The translations under genes were made by a program, and so were the position numbers. Positions 13,969 through 27,554 of a stretch of 64,000 nt of DNA are shown one piece after another. Numbering within the stretch: position 1 is the stretch's first letter; every line of letters starts with the position of its first letter. The notes beneath the pieces were generated by a model. That model was not told the DNA's origin. It did not search any database and saw nothing but the letters and a program-made list of their open reading frames with translations. This stretch comes from Xylocopa sonorina (Eukaryota > Arthropoda > Insecta > Hymenoptera > Apidae), in contig NW_027490137.1 of the NCBI RefSeq assembly GCF_050948175.1, positions 992,001 through 1,056,000 on the forward strand. Direction: 5' to 3'.

Positions 13969-15570
13969 TAGGAAATAGCGTTTGCAGATGCCTATGTATC
14001 ATAGCAATAGAGTTCTAATGCTTTTAAAATCGCGATTAGGCATCTCATTTCTATGTTTCATGATAAGATATAATATTCATTGTGCAGTGTTATGTATACC
14101 TCGTACTCACTTCAGGAGAATGTAAATGCGACACTTCCTTGCTAGGAAATAGCGTTGGCAGATGTCTACGTATTGAAGCAATAGAGATCTATTGCTTCTT
14201 AAATAGTGATATCGCATCTCATTTCTATGTTTCATGATATGATATAATATTCATTGCGGAGTGTCATGTATACCTCGTATTCACTTCAAAGGAATGTAGA
14301 TGCGACACTTCCTTGCTAGGAAGCAGCGGTTACAGATATCTAGGTATCGAAGCAATAGTGTTCTAATGCCGCTTAAATCGCGATATCGCATCTCATTTAT
14401 ATGTATCACGATAAGATACAATATTCATTGTGCAATGTTATGTATACCTCGTATTCACTTCAAAAGAATGATAATGCGTCACTTCCTTGCTAGGAAATAG
14501 CGTTTGCAGATGCCTATGTACCATAGCAATAGAGTTCTAATGCTTTTAAAATCGCGATTAGGCATCTCATTTCTATGTTTCATGATAAGATATAATATTC
14601 ATTGTGCAGTGTTATGTATACCACGTACTCACTTCAGGAGAATGTAAATGCGACACTTCCTTGTTAGGAAATAGCGTTGGCAGATGTCTACGGATTGAAG
14701 CAATAGAGATCTATTGCTCCTTAAATAGCGATATCGCATCTCATTTCTATGTTTCATGATAAGATATAATATTCATTGCGGAGTGTCATGTATACCTCGT
14801 ATTCACTTCAAAGGAATGTAGATGCGACACTTCCTTGCTAGGAAGCAGCGGTTGCAGATATCTAGGTATCGAAGCAATAGTGTTCTAATGCCGCTTAAAT
14901 CGCGATATCGCATCTCATTTATATGTATCACGATAAGATACAATATTCATTGTGCAATGTTATGTATACCTCGTATTCACTTCAAAAGAATGATAATGCG
15001 TCACTTCCTTGCTAGCAAATAGCGTTTGCAGATGCCTATGTATCATAGCAATAGAGTTCTAATGCTTTTAAAATCGCGATTAAGCATCTCATTTCTATGT
15101 TTCATGATAAGATATAATATTCATTGTGCAGTGTTATGTATACCTCGTACTCACTTCAGGAGAATGTAAATGCGACACTTCCTTGCTAGGAAATAGCGTT
15201 GGCAGATGCCTACGTATTGAGGCAATAGAGATCTATTGCTTCTTAAATAGCGATATCGCATCTCATTTCTATGTTTCATGATAAGATATAATATTCATTG
15301 CGGAGTGTCATGTATACCTCGTATTCACTTCAATGGAATGTAGATGCGACACTTCCTTGCTAGGAAGCAGCGTTTGCAGATATCTAGGTATCGAAGCAAT
15401 AGTGTTCTAATGCCGCTTAAATAGCGATATCGCTTCTCATTTATATGTATCACGATATGATATAATGTTCATTGTGCAATGTTATGTATACCTCGTATTC
15501 ACTTCAAAAGAATGATAATGCGTCACTTCCTTGCTAGGAAATAGCGTTTGCAGATGTCTATGTATCATAG
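13969..15570 (+). repeat. Trimer higher-order repeat, three units of 522 bp
   Basis: Three monomer types alternate in fixed order. T1 has GCCTATGTATCATAG and GCTTTTAAAATCGCGATTAG. T2 has CGTTGGCAGATGTCTACG, TATTGAAGCAATAGAGATC and TTAAATAGCGATATCGC. T3 has AAGCAGCGG, CAGATATCTAGGTATCGAAG, AATGCCGCTTAAATCGCG and ATATGTATCACGATAAG. T1 dyads start at 13992, 14514, 15036 and 15558, each 522 bp apart. Copies are nearly identical, which marks recent amplification. The run ends where T1 switches to a TTCTAATTCTTCTTAAAACG tail. Confidence 0.95.
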
Positions 15571-16345
15571 CAATAGAGTTCTAATTCTTCTTAAAACGCG
15601 ATATCGCATCTCATTTCTATGTTTCATGATAAGATACAATATTCATTGCGAAGTGTCATGTATACCTCGCATACACTTCAAATGAATGTAAATGCGTCAC
15701 TTCCTTGCTAGTATATATCGATGGCAGATGTGTACGTATCGAAGCAACAGAGTTCTAATGGTTCTTAAATCGCGATATCGCATCTCATTTCTATGTTTCA
15801 CGATAAGATATAATATTCATTGTGGAGCATTATGTATACATCGTATTCACATCAAATGAATGTAAAGGCGACACTTCCCATCTAGGAAAAAGCGTCTGCA
15901 GATGTCTCCGTATCGAAGCAATATGGTTCTAATGCTTCTTAAATCGTGATATCGCCAAACAATTCTATGTTTCATGATAAGATATGATATTCATTGTGCA
16001 CTGTTATGTATACCTCGTACTCACTTCAAAGGAATGTAAATGCGACACTTCCTTGCTAGGAAGTAGCGTTTGCACATGTCTACGTATCGAAGCAATAGTG
16101 TTCTAATGCTTCTTAAAACGCGATATCGCATCTCATTTCTATGTTCCGTAATAAGATATAATAATAAGTGCGAAGTTTGATCCGAAGTGTATACCTCGCA
16201 CACACTTCAAACGAATGAAAATGCGGCAATTCGCTGCTAGGAAGTAGGGTTTCCAGATGTCTGCGTATCGTAGCAATAGAGTTCTAATGCTACTTAGAAC
16301 GCGATATCGCATCTCATATCTATGTTTCATGATAAGATACAATAT
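15571..16345 (+). repeat. Mixed monomers between trimer runs
   Basis: Includes a monomer with GTAAAGGCGACACTTCCCATC, TAGGAAAAAGCGTCTGCAG and GTGATATCGCCAAACAATTC (about 15,820-16,030) that recurs at about 21,905-22,135. Also includes the second 7-bp-insertion monomer (about 16,140-16,340). Confidence 0.85.
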
Positions 16346-17320
16346 TCATTTTGCAGTGTTATGTATATCTCGTCTGCACTTCAAATGAATGTAAACGCCA
16401 CACCTCCTTGCTACTAAATAGCGTTTGAGGATGTTTGCGTATCGATGCAATAGAGTTCTAATTCTTCTTAAATCCCTATATCGCGTCTCATTTCTATGTT
16501 TCATGATAAGATACAATATTCATTGCGCAGTTATATGTATACCTGGTATTCACTTCAAAAGAATGTAAATGCGACACTTCCTTGCTAGGAAGTAGCGTTT
16601 GCACATGTCTACGTATCGAAGAAATAGAGTTCTAATGCTGCTTAAATCGCGATATCGCATCTCATTTCTATGTTTCATGATAAGATAAAATATTCATTGT
16701 GCAGTGTTATGTATACCTCGTATTCACTTCAAAAGAATGATAATGCGTCACTTCCTTGCTAGGAAATAGCGTTTGCAGATGCCTATGTATCATAGCAATA
16801 GAGTTCTAATGCTTTTAAAATCGCGATTAGGCATCTCATTTCTATGTTTCATGATAAGATATAATATTCATTGTGCAGTGTTATGTATACCTCGTACTCA
16901 CTTCAGGAGAATGTAAATGCGACACTTCCTTGCTAGGAAATAGCGTTGGCAGATGTCTACGTATTGAAGCAATAGAGATCTATTGCTTCTTAAATAGCGA
17001 TATCGCATCTCATTTCTATGTTTCATGATAAGATATAATATTCATTGCGGAGTGTCATGTATACCTCGTATTCACTTCAAAGGAATGTAGATGCGACACT
17101 TCCTTGCTAGGAAGCAGCGTTTGCAGACATCTAGGTATCGAAGCAATAGTGTTCTAATGCCGCTTAAATAGCGATATCGCTTCTCATTTATATGTATCAC
17201 GATAAGATATAATGTTCATTGTGCAATGTTATATATACCTCGTATTCACTTCAAAAGAATGATAATGCGTCACTTCCTTGCTAGGAAATAACGTTTGCAG
17301 ATGTCTATGTATCATAGCAA
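16346..17320 (+). repeat. Second trimer run (one unit) with its left flank
   Basis: 16,346-17,120 repeats about 13,555-14,330 at 2,790-2,791 bp (16 monomers plus 6-7 bp). It begins with the CGTCTGCACTTC monomer and continues through GTAGCGTTTGCACATGTC into T1, T2 and T3. T1 dyads are at 16783-16795 and 17305-17317. The second belongs to the exit monomer with the TTCTAATTCTTCTTAGAACG tail. Confidence 0.9.
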
Positions 17321-17840
17321 TAGAGTTCTAATTCTTCTTAGAACGCGATATCGCATCTCATTTCTATGTTTCATGATAAGATACAATATTCATTGCGAAG
17401 TGTCATGTGTACCTCGTATTCACTTGAAAACAATGTAAATGCGACACTTCCTTGCTAGGAAATCGCGTTTGCAGATGTCTACGTATCGAAGCAATAGATA
17501 TCTACTGCTTCCTAAATAGCCATATCGCATCTCATTTCTATGTCTCATGATAAGATATAATATACATTGTGGAGTATTATTATAACCTCGTATTCACTTC
17601 AAGAGAATGTAAATGCGTCACTTCCTTGCTAGGAAATGGCGTTTGCAGATACCTACGTATCGAAGCAGTAGAGCCCTAATGCATCTTAAATCGCGATATC
17701 GCATTTCATTTCTATATTTCATGATAAGATATAATATTCATTGCGAAGTGTCTTGTATACCTCGCAAACACTTCAAATGAATGTAAATGCGACACTTCCT
17801 TGCTAGGAAAAAGCGTTTGCAGATATCTACGTACCATAGC
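17321..17840 (+). repeat. Three unrelated monomers between trimer runs
   Basis: Ordinary diverged monomers. One has ATCTACTGCTTCCTAAATAGC and one has GAGCCCTAATGCATC. Neither takes part in the trimer. Confidence 0.75.
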
Positions 17841-18873
17841 AATTGATTTCTAATGCTTTTAAAATCGCGATTAGGCATCTCAATTCTATGTTTCATGATA
17901 AGATATAATATTCATCGTGCAGTGTTATGTATACCTCGTACTCACTTCAGGAGAATGTAAATGCGACACTTCCTTGCTAGGAAATAGCGTTGGCAGATGT
18001 CTACGTATTGAAGCAATAGAGATCTGTTGCTTCTTAAATAGTGATATCGCATCTCATTTCTATGTTTCATGATAAGATATAATATTCATTGCGGAGTGTC
18101 ATGTATACCTCGTATTCACTTCAAAGGAATGTAGATGCGACACTTCCTTGCTAGGAAGCAGCGGTTACAGATATCTAGGTATCGAAGCAATAGTGTTCTA
18201 ATGCCGCTTAAATCGCGATATCGCATCTCATTTATATGTATCACGATAAGATACAATATTCATTGTGCAATGTTATGTATACCTCGTATTCACTTCAAAA
18301 GAATGATAATGCGTCACTTCCTTGCTAGGAAATAGCGTTTGCAGATGCCTATGTATCATAGCAATAGAGTTCTAATGCTTTTAAAATCGCGATTAGGCAT
18401 CTCATTTCTATGTTTCATGATAAGATATAATATTCATTGTGCAGTGTTATGTATACCACGTACTCACTTCAGGAGAATGTAAATGCGACACTTCCTTGTT
18501 AGGAAATAGCGTTGGCAGATGTCTACGGATTGAAGCAATAGAGATCTATTGCTTCTTAAATAGCGATATCGCATCTCATTTCTATGTTTCATGATAAGAT
18601 ATAATATTCATTGCGGAGTGTCATGTATACCTCGTATTCACTTCAAAGGAATGTAGATGCGACACTTCCTTGCTAGGAAGCAGCGGTTGCAGATATCTAG
18701 GTATCGAAGCAATAGTGTTCTAATGCCGCTTAAATCGCGATATCGCATCTCATTTATATGTATCACGATAAGATACAATATTCATTGTGCAATGTTATGT
18801 ATACCTCGTATTCACTTCAAAAGAATGATAATGCGTCACTTCCTTGCTAGGAAATAGCGTTTGCAGATGTCTA
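17841..18873 (+). repeat. Third trimer run (two units), a 22-monomer-distant copy of 14.02-15.03 kb
   Basis: Repeats about 14,006-15,038 at 3,835 bp (22 monomers plus the 7-bp insertion between them). Rare private marks are shared in order: GCGGTTACAGATATCTAGG (14328 and 18163), TATACCACGTACTCACTTC, CTTCCTTGTTAGGAAATAGC and TCTACGGATTGAAGC. Differences are only a handful of bases per kb by eye. It then exits into the third 7-bp-insertion monomer. Confidence 0.93.
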
Positions 18874-18929
18874 TGTATCATAGCAATAGAGTTCTAATTC
18901 TTCTTAAAACGCGATATCGCATCTCATTT

Positions 18930-19130
18930 CTATGTTTCATAATAAGATATAATAATAAGTGCGAAGTTTGATACGAAGTGTATACCTCGCACACACTTCA
19001 AACGAATGAAAATGCGGCAATTCCCTGCTAGGAAGTAGGGTTTCCAGATGTCTGCGTATCGTAGCAATAGAGTTCTAATGCTACTTAAAACGCGATATCG
19101 CATCTCATATCTATGTTTCATGATAGGACA
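18930..19130 (+). repeat. Monomer variant with a 7-bp insertion, copy 3
   Basis: Same AATAATAAGTGCGAAGTTTG form as at 12.66 and 16.14 kb, with GATACGAAGTG instead of GATCCGAAGTG. It follows the last trimer run directly, just as the 12.66-kb copy follows a T2-T3 partial trimer. It therefore belongs to the same amplified neighbourhood. Confidence 0.85.
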
Positions 19131-22100
19131 TAATACTTATTACGAAGTGTCATGTATACCTTGCATACACTACAAATGAATGTAAATGGGACACTTCCTT
19201 GCTAGGAAATAGCGTTTGCAGATGTCTACGTATCGCAGCACTAGAGTTCTAATGCCTCTTAAAACGCGATATCGCATCTTATTTCTCTGTTTCATGATAA
19301 GATATAATATTCATTGCGAAGTGTCATGTATACCTCGTATTCACTTTAAAAGAATGTAAATGCGTCACTTCCTTGCTAGGAAATAGCGTTTGCAAATGTC
19401 TAAGTATCGTAGCAGTAGAGTTCTAACGATTCTTAATTCGCTATACCGCATCTCATTTCTATGTTTCATGGTAAGATATAATATTCATTGCGAAGTGTCA
19501 TGTATACAACGTATTCACTTCAAAAGAGTGTAAATGCGATACTTCATTGCTAGGAAATAGCGTTTCAAGATGTCTACGTATCGAAACAATACAGTTCTAA
19601 TGCTTCGTAAAACGAGATGTCGCATCTCATTTCTAAGTTTCGTGATAAGATATAATATTCATTGCGAAGTGTCATGTATACCTCGTATTCACTTCAAAAG
19701 AATGGAAATGCGATACTTCCTTACCAAGAAATAGCGTTTGTAGATGTCTCCGTATCGAAGCAATAGAGTTCTAATGCTTCTTAAATCGCGATATCGCATT
19801 TCATTTCTATGTTTCGTGATCAGGTATAATATGCATTGTGGATTGTTATTTATTCCTCGTATTCACTTCAAAAGAATGATAATGCGACACATCCTTGCTA
19901 GGAAATAGCATCTGCAGATGTCTACGTTTCGTAGCAATAGAGTTCTAATGCATCTTAAAACGCGAAATCGCTCCTCATTTCGATGTTTCATGATAAGATA
20001 TAATAGTCATTGTGGCGTGTTATGTATACCTCGTACTCACTTCAAAAGAATGTAAATGCGACACATCCTTCCTAGGATATAGCGTCTGCAGATATCTACG
20101 TATCGTAGCAATAGAGAATTAATGTTTCGTAAAACGAGATATCGCACCTCATTTCTGTTTCAGGATAAGATATAATATTCATTGCGAAGTGTCATGTGTA
20201 CCTCGTATACCATTCAATAGAATGTAAGTACGACACTTCCTTGCTAGAAGTTGCTTCTGCAGATGTCTACGTATGGAAGCAATAGAGATCTAATGCTTCA
20301 TAAATCGCGATATTGCATCTCATTTGTATGTTTCGTGATAAGATATAATATTCATTGTGGATTGCTATGTATACCTCGTATTCGCTTCAAAAGAATGTAA
20401 ATGCGACACTTCCTTGCTACGAAATAGCGTTTGCAGATGCCTACTTATCGAAGCAATAGAATTCTAACGCTTCTTAAAGCGCGATAACGAATCTCATTTC
20501 AATATATCATGATAAGATATAATATTCATTGCGAAGTGTCATGTATTCCTCGCATGCACTACAAATGAATGTAAATGGGACACATCCTTGCTAGGAAATA
20601 ATGTTTCCAGATATCTACGTGTCGTAGCAATAGAGCCCTAATGTTTCTTAAAACGGGATATCGCTTCTCATTTCTATGTTTCAGGATAGGATATAATATT
20701 CATTTTGGAGTGTTATGTATACCTCGTATTCACGTCAAAAGAATGTAAATGCGACACTTCCTTGCAAGGAAATAGCGTTGGCAGATGTCCACGTATCGAA
20801 GCATTAGAGTTCTAATGCACCTTAAAACGCGATATCGCATCTCATTTCTATGATTTATGATAAGACATAATATTCATTGCGGAGTGTCATGTGTAACTCC
20901 TATTCACTTCAAAGGAACGTAAATGCGACACTTCCTTGCTAGGAAGTAGCGTTTGCAGATATCTACGTATCGATGCAATAGAGTACTAAAGCTTCTTAAA
21001 TCGCGATATTGCATCACATTTCTATGCTTCATGATAAGATATAATATTCGTTGCGGAGTGTTATGTATACCTCGCATTCACTTCAAGAGAATGTAAATGC
21101 GACACTTCCTTGATAGGAAATAGCTTTTCCAGATGTCTACGTATCGAAGCAAGGGCGTACTAATGCTTCTCAAAACACGATATCGCATCTCATTTCTATG
21201 TTTCATGATAAGACATAGTATTCAATGCGACGTGTCATGTATACATCGTACTCAATCAAAAGAATGTAAATGCGACATTTCCTTGATAGGAAATAGCGTT
21301 GCAGATGTCTACGTATCGAAGCAAGGGAGTTCTAATGCTTCTTAAATCGCGATATCGCACCTCAATTCTACGTTTCATGATAAGATATAATATTCATTGT
21401 GTAGTGTTATGTATATCTCGTCTACACTTCAAATGAATGTAAATGCGACACTTCCTTGCTAGGAAATAGCGTTTCCAGATGTCTACGCAACGAAGCAATA
21501 GGGTTCTAATGCTTCTCAAAACGCGATATCGCATCTCATTTCTATGTTTCATGATAAGATATAATATTCATTGTGGAGTGTTATGTATGATGCGTATTTA
21601 CTTCAAAGAATGTAAATGCGGCACTTCCTTCCTAGGAAATAGCGTTTGCAGATGTCTACGTATCGTAGCAATAGAGATATAAAGCTTCTTAAGACGCGAT
21701 ATCGCATCTCATTTCTATGCTTCATGATAGGAAACAATATTAATTGCCAAGTGTTATGTATTCCTCGTCTACACTTCAAACGAATGAAAATGCGATACAT
21801 CCCTTCTAGGAAATAGCGTTTCCAGATGTCTACGTATCGAGGCAATTGAGTTCTAATGCTACTTAAATCACAATATCGCATCTCATTTCTATGTTTCACG
21901 ATAAGATATAATATTCATTGTGGAGTATTATGTATACATCGTATTCACATCAAATGAATGTAAAGGCGACACTTCCCATCTAGGAAAAAGCGTCTGCAGA
22001 TGTCTCCGTATCGAAGCAATATGGTTCTAATGCTTCTTAAATCGTGATATCGCCAAACATTTCTATGTTTCATGATAAGATATGATATTCATTGTGCACT

Positions 22101-22680
22101 GTTATGTATACCTCGTACTCACTTCAAAGGAATGTAAATGCGACACTCCCTTGCTAGGAAATAGCGTTAGCAGATGTCTACGTATCGAAGCAATAGATTT
22201 CCAATGCTTCCTAAAACGCGATATCGCATCTCATTTCTATGTTTCATGATAAGATATAATATTCACTGTGGAGCGTTATGTATACCTCATATTCACTTAA
22301 CAAGAATGTAAATGCGACACTTCCTTGCTAGGAAATAGCGTTTGCAGATGTCTACGTATCGTAGCAAGAGTTCTAACGCTTCTTAAAACGCGATATCGCA
22401 TATCATTTCTATGTTTCATGATAAGATATAATATTCATTGAGAAGTGTCGTGTATTCCTTGTATTCATCTGAAAAGAATGTAAATGCGACACTTCATTGC
22501 TAGGAAGTAGCGTTTGCAGATGTCTACTTATCGGAGCAATAGGGTTCTAATGCTTCTTAACTCGCGATATCGAATGTCATTTGTATGCTTCATGATAAGA
22601 TATAATATTCATTACGAAGTGTCACGTATACCTCGCGTACACTTCAAGTGAATGTAAATGCGACACTGCCTTGCTAGGAA
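19131..22680 (+). repeat. Diverged monomers with scattered shared pieces
   Basis: About 20 monomers. 19,465-19,645 (GTATACAACGTATTCAC, GCGTTTCAAGATGTC, AACAATACAGTTC, ATTTCTAAGTTTCGTG) is repeated at about 24,326-24,500. 20,335-20,430 (GTGGATTGCTATGTATACC, TTGCTACGAAATAGCG) recurs near 60,721. 21,905-22,135 repeats 15,820-16,030. Confidence 0.8.
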
Positions 22681-24660
22681 ATAGCTTTTGCAGATGTCTA
22701 CGTATCGAAGAAATATGGTTCTAGTGCTTCTTAAATCGAGATACCGCATCCCGTTTTAACGTTTCACTCTAAGATATAATGTTCATTGTGGAGTGTTATG
22801 TATACCTCCTACTCACTTCAAAAGAATGTAAGTGCGACACTTCCTTGCTAGGAAATAGCGTTTGCAGATGTCTACGTGTCGAAGCAATAGAGTTCTAACG
22901 CTTCTTAAAACGCGATATCGCATCTCATTTCCATTTTTCATGATGAGATATAATATTCATTGCGAAGTGTCGTGTATACCTCGCATACACTTCAAATGGA
23001 TGCAAATGCGACACTTCCTTGCTAGGAAATAGCGTTTGCAGATGTCTACGTATCGTAGCATTGGAGTTCAAATCCTTCTAAAAAGCGATATCGCAACTCA
23101 TTTCTATGTTTCATGATTAGATTTAATATTCATTGCGAATTGTCTTGAATACCTCGCATACACTTCAAATGAATGTAAATGCGACACTTCCTTGCTAGGA
23201 AATAGCGATGGCAGATGTGTACGTAACGAAGCAATATGGTTCTAATGCTTCCTAAACCCCAAATCGCTCCCCATTTATATGCTTACTGATAAGATATAAT
23301 ATTCATTGTGCAGTGTTATGTATACCTCGTGTTCACTTCAAAAGTATGTAAACGTGACACTTCCTTGCTAGGAAATAGCGTTTGCAGATGTCTAGGTTTC
23401 GCAGCAATAGAGTTCTAATGCTGCTTAAATCGCGATATCGTATTTCATTTCCATGTTTCATGATAAGATATAATATTCACTGTGCAGTGTTATGTATGAC
23501 TCGTATTCACTTCAAAAGAATGATAATGCGTCACTTCCTTGCTAGGAAATAGCGTTTGCAGATGTCTATGTATCGTAGCAATAGACTTCTAATTCTTCTT
23601 AAAGCGCGATATCGCATCTCATTTCTATGTTTCATGATAAGATACAATATTTATTGCGAAGTGTCATGAATACCTCGTATTCACTTTAAAAGAATGTAAC
23701 TGCGACAATTCCTTGCTAGGAAGTAGCGTTTCAGATGCCTTCGTATCGTAGCAATAGAATTCTAATGCTTATTAAAACGCGATATCGCATCTCATTTCTA
23801 CGTTTCATGATAAGATATAATATTCATTGCGAAGTATAATGTATACCTCGTATTCTCTTCAAAAGAATGTAAACGCGACACTTCCATGCTAAGAAATAGC
23901 GTTTCCAGATTTCTCCGTATCGAAGCAGTAGAGTTCTAATGCTTCCTAAAACGAGATGTCGCATCTCATTTCTATGTTTCACGATAAGATATAATATTCA
24001 TTGCGAAGTGTTACGTATTCCTCGCATACGCTTCTAATGAATGTAAATGCGACACCATCTTGCTAGGAAATAGCGTTGGCAGATGTCTACGTATCGTAGC
24101 AACAGTGTTCTAATGCTTCTCAACACCCGATATCGCATTTCATTTCTATGTTTCATTATAAGATATAATATTCATTGCGAAGTGTCACTTACACCTCCCG
24201 TACACTTCAAGTGAATGTAAATGCGCCACTTCCATCCTAGGAAATAGCGTTTGCAGATGTCTACGTATCGTAGCAATAGAGTTTTAATGCTCCTTAAAAC
24301 GCGATATCGCATCTCATTTCTATGTTTCATGGTAAGATATAATATTCATTGCGAAGTGTCATGTATACAACGTATTCACTTCAAAAGAGTGTAAATGCGA
24401 TACTTCATTGCTAGGAAATAGCGTTTCAAGATGTCTACGTATCGAAACAATACAGTTCTAATGCTTCGTAAAACGAGATGTCGCATCTCATTTCTAAGTT
24501 TCATGATAGAATATAATGTTCATTGCGAAGTGTTATGTCTACATCGTATTCACCTCAAAAGAATGTAAATGCGACACTTCCTTACTAGGAAATAGCGTTT
24601 GCAGAAGTCCACGTATCGTAGCATAAGGTTGTAATGCTTCTCAAAACGCGATATCGCATC
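22681..24660 (+). repeat. Long-range duplicated segment, left copy
   Basis: Pieces match 53,033-54,310 about 29.7-30.4 kb away: ATATGGTTCTAGTGC with TCCCGTTTTAACGTTTC (22.72 / 53.07 kb), ACACCATCTTGCTAGG with CTCAACACCCGATATC (24.05 / 53.88 kb), and GATAGAATATAATGTTC with GCAGAAGTCCACG and GCATAAGGTTGTAATGC (24.50 / 54.16 kb). The offset falls from 29,832 to 29,658 bp, exactly one monomer, because the left copy has an extra monomer at about 24,326-24,500 that matches 19.47 kb. Confidence 0.85.
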
Positions 24661-26049
24661 ACATTTCTATGTTTCATGATAAGATATAATATTCATTGTG
24701 AAGTTACATGTATAACTCGTATTCACATCAAAGAATGTAAATGGACACTTCCTTGCCAGGAAATAGCGATTCCAGATGTCTATATATCGAAGCAATAGAG
24801 TTCTAATGCTTCTCAAAACGTGATATCGCATCTCATTTATATGTTTCACGATAAGATATAATATTCATTGCGAAGTTACATGTATACCTCGTATTCACTT
24901 CAAACGAATGTAAATGCGACACTTCCTTGCCAGGAAATAGCGTTTGCAGATGTCTCCGTATCGAAGCAGTAGAGTTCTAATGCTTCCTAAAACGAGATGT
25001 CGCATCTCATTTCTATGTTTCACGATAAGATATAACATTCATTGTGAAGTGTAGTGTATACCTCGAATTCACTTCAAAAGAATGTAATTGCGACACTTCC
25101 TTGCTAGGAAATAGCGTTTGCAGATGTCTACGTATCGTAGCATTAGAGCTCCAATGCTTCTTAAAACTTGATATCACATCTCATTTCTATGTTTCACAGT
25201 AAGATATAATATTCATTATGGAGTGTTATGTATACATCGTATTCACTTCAAAAGAATGTAAATGCGACACTTCCTAGCTAGGAAATAGCGATTGCAGGAA
25301 TCTACATATCGTAGCAGTAGAGTTCTAATGCTTCTCAAAACGCGATATCGCATCACATTTCTATGTTTCATGATAAGATATAATATTCATTGTGAAGTTA
25401 CATGTATAACTCGTATTCACATCAAAGAATGTAAATGCGACACTTCCTTGCCAGGAAATTGCGTTTGCAGATGTCTCAATATCGATGCAATAGGGTTCTA
25501 ATGCTTCTTACGACGAGATGTCGCATCTCATTTCTATGTTTCATGATAAGATATAATATTAACTGCGAAGTGTCATGTATACTTCGTATTCACTTCAAAA
25601 GAACGTAAATGCGACACATCCTTGCAAGGAAGTAGCGTTTGCAGATGTCTACGTATCGAAGCAATAGTATTCCAATGCTTCTTAAATCGCGATATCGCAC
25701 CTCAATTCTACGTTACATGATAAGATATAATATTCATTGCGCAGTGCTATGTATATCTCGTCTACACTTCAAATGAATGTAAATGCGACATTTCCTTGCT
25801 AGGATATAACGATGGCAGATGTCTACGTATCGAAGCAACAGGGTTCTAATGCTTCTTGAAACGAGATATCGCATCTCATTTCCATGTTTCATGATAAGAT
25901 ACAATATTAATTGCCAAGTGTCATGTATACCTGGTATTCACTTCAGAAGAATGTAAGTGCTACACTTCGTTGCTAGGAAATAGCGTTTGCAGATGTCTAC
26001 GTATCGAAGCAATAGAGTTCTAATGCTGCTTAAATCGCGATATCGCATC
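24661..26049 (+). repeat. Diverged monomers including a tetramer-spaced duplication
   Basis: About 24,610-24,755 and 25,310-25,455 match at 694 bp (four monomers less 2 bp). They share GTGAAGTTACATGTATAACTC and CACATCAAAGAATGTAAATG. The first copy has lost GC in AAATGGACAC. The remaining monomers are mixed. Confidence 0.75.
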
Positions 26050-26610
26050 TCATTTCTATGTTTCATGATAGGACATAATATTCATTGAGGAGGGTTATGC
26101 ATATCTCGTCTACACTTAAAAAGAATGTAAATGCGACACTTCCTTGCTAGGAAGTAGCTTTCCAGATGTCTACGTATCGTAGCAATAGTGTTCTAATGCT
26201 TCTTAAAGAGCGATATCGCATCTCATTCCAATGTTTCATGATAAGATATAATATTCATTGTGGGGTATTATGCATACCTCGTACTCACTTCAAAAGAATG
26301 CAAATGCGACACTCCCTTGCTTTGAAATAGTGTTTGCAGATGACTGCGTATCGAATCAATAGGGATCTGACGCTTCTTAAGACGGGATATCGCATCTCAT
26401 TTCTATGTCTCGTGATAAGATATAATATTCATTGTGGGGTATTATGCATACCTCGTATTCACTTCAAAAAAATGCAAATGCGACACTGCCTTGCTAGGAA
26501 GCAGCGTATGCAGATGTCTACGTATCGAAGCAATAGATTTCTAATGCTTCTTGAAACGGGATATCGCATCTCATTTCTACGTTTCATGATAAGATATAAT
26601 ATTCATTGTG
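26050..26610 (+). repeat. Duplicated segment shared with the right end of the window
   Basis: About 560 bp match 63,310-63,865 at 37,264 bp. Shared marks are GATAGGACATAATAT, GGAGGGTTATGCATATCTC, CACTTAAAAAGAATG, TTAAAGAGCGATATCGC, TGTGGGGTATTATGCATACC (twice), CGAATCAATAGGGATCTGA and GTAGCGTATGCAG-like sequence. The marks occur in the same order in both copies. Confidence 0.9.
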
Positions 26611-27540
26611 CAGTGCTATGTATATCTCGTCTACACTTCAAATGACTGTAAATGCGACACTTCCCTCCTAGGAACTAGCGTTTGCAGATGTCTACGTATC
26701 GAGGCAATAGTGTGCTAATGCTTCTTAAAGCGCCATATCGCACCACATTTCTATGTTTCATGATAAGATATAATATTCATTGCCAAAAGTCATGTATACC
26801 TCGTATTCCTTTCAAAAAAATCTAAGTGCGACACTTCCATGCTAGCAAGTAGCGTGTGCAGATGTCTACGTATCGAGCATTAGGATTCTAATGCTTCTGA
26901 AATCACAATATCGCATCTCATTTCTATGTTTCATGATAAAATATACTATTCATCGTGGAGTGTTGTCATAACCTCGTTTTCACTTCAAAAGAATGAAAAT
27001 GCGACACTCCCTCGCAAGGAAATAGCGTTTGCAGATTTCCGCGTATCGTAGCATTAGATTTCTATTGCATCTCAAAACGCGATATCGCATCTCATTTCTA
27101 TGTTTCATGATAAGATATAATATTCATTGCGAAGTTTTCATGTATACCTTGTATTCACTTCAGTGGAATGTAAATGCGACTCTCCCTGCTAGGAAATAGC
27201 GTTTGCAGTTGTCTACGTATCGTAGCAAGCGTGTCATAATGATTCTTAAAACGAGATATCGCATCTCATTTCTATGTATCATGATAACATATAATATTCA
27301 TTGCGAAGTGTTGTGTATACCTCGCATACACTTCAAATGAATGTAAATGCGACACTTCCTTGCTAGGAAATAGCGTTTGCAGATGTCTACGTATCGAAAC
27401 AATAGAATTCAAATGCTTCTTATATCGTCATATGTCATCTCATTTCTACGTTTCATGATAAGATATAACTTTCATTGCGAAGTGTCATGTATACCTCGCA
27501 TTCCTTTCAAAGGAATGTAAATGCGACAGTTCCTTGCTAG

Positions 27541-27554
27541 GATGTAGCAAGTAA
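27541..27554 (+). repeat. 14-bp local insertion in one monomer
   Basis: After TTGCTAG the sequence reads GATGTAGCAAGTAA before the normal GAAGTAGTG continues. The inserted piece looks like a degraded duplicate of the adjacent GAAGTAGC. The array phase shifts by +14 here and does not recover. Confidence 0.8.
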
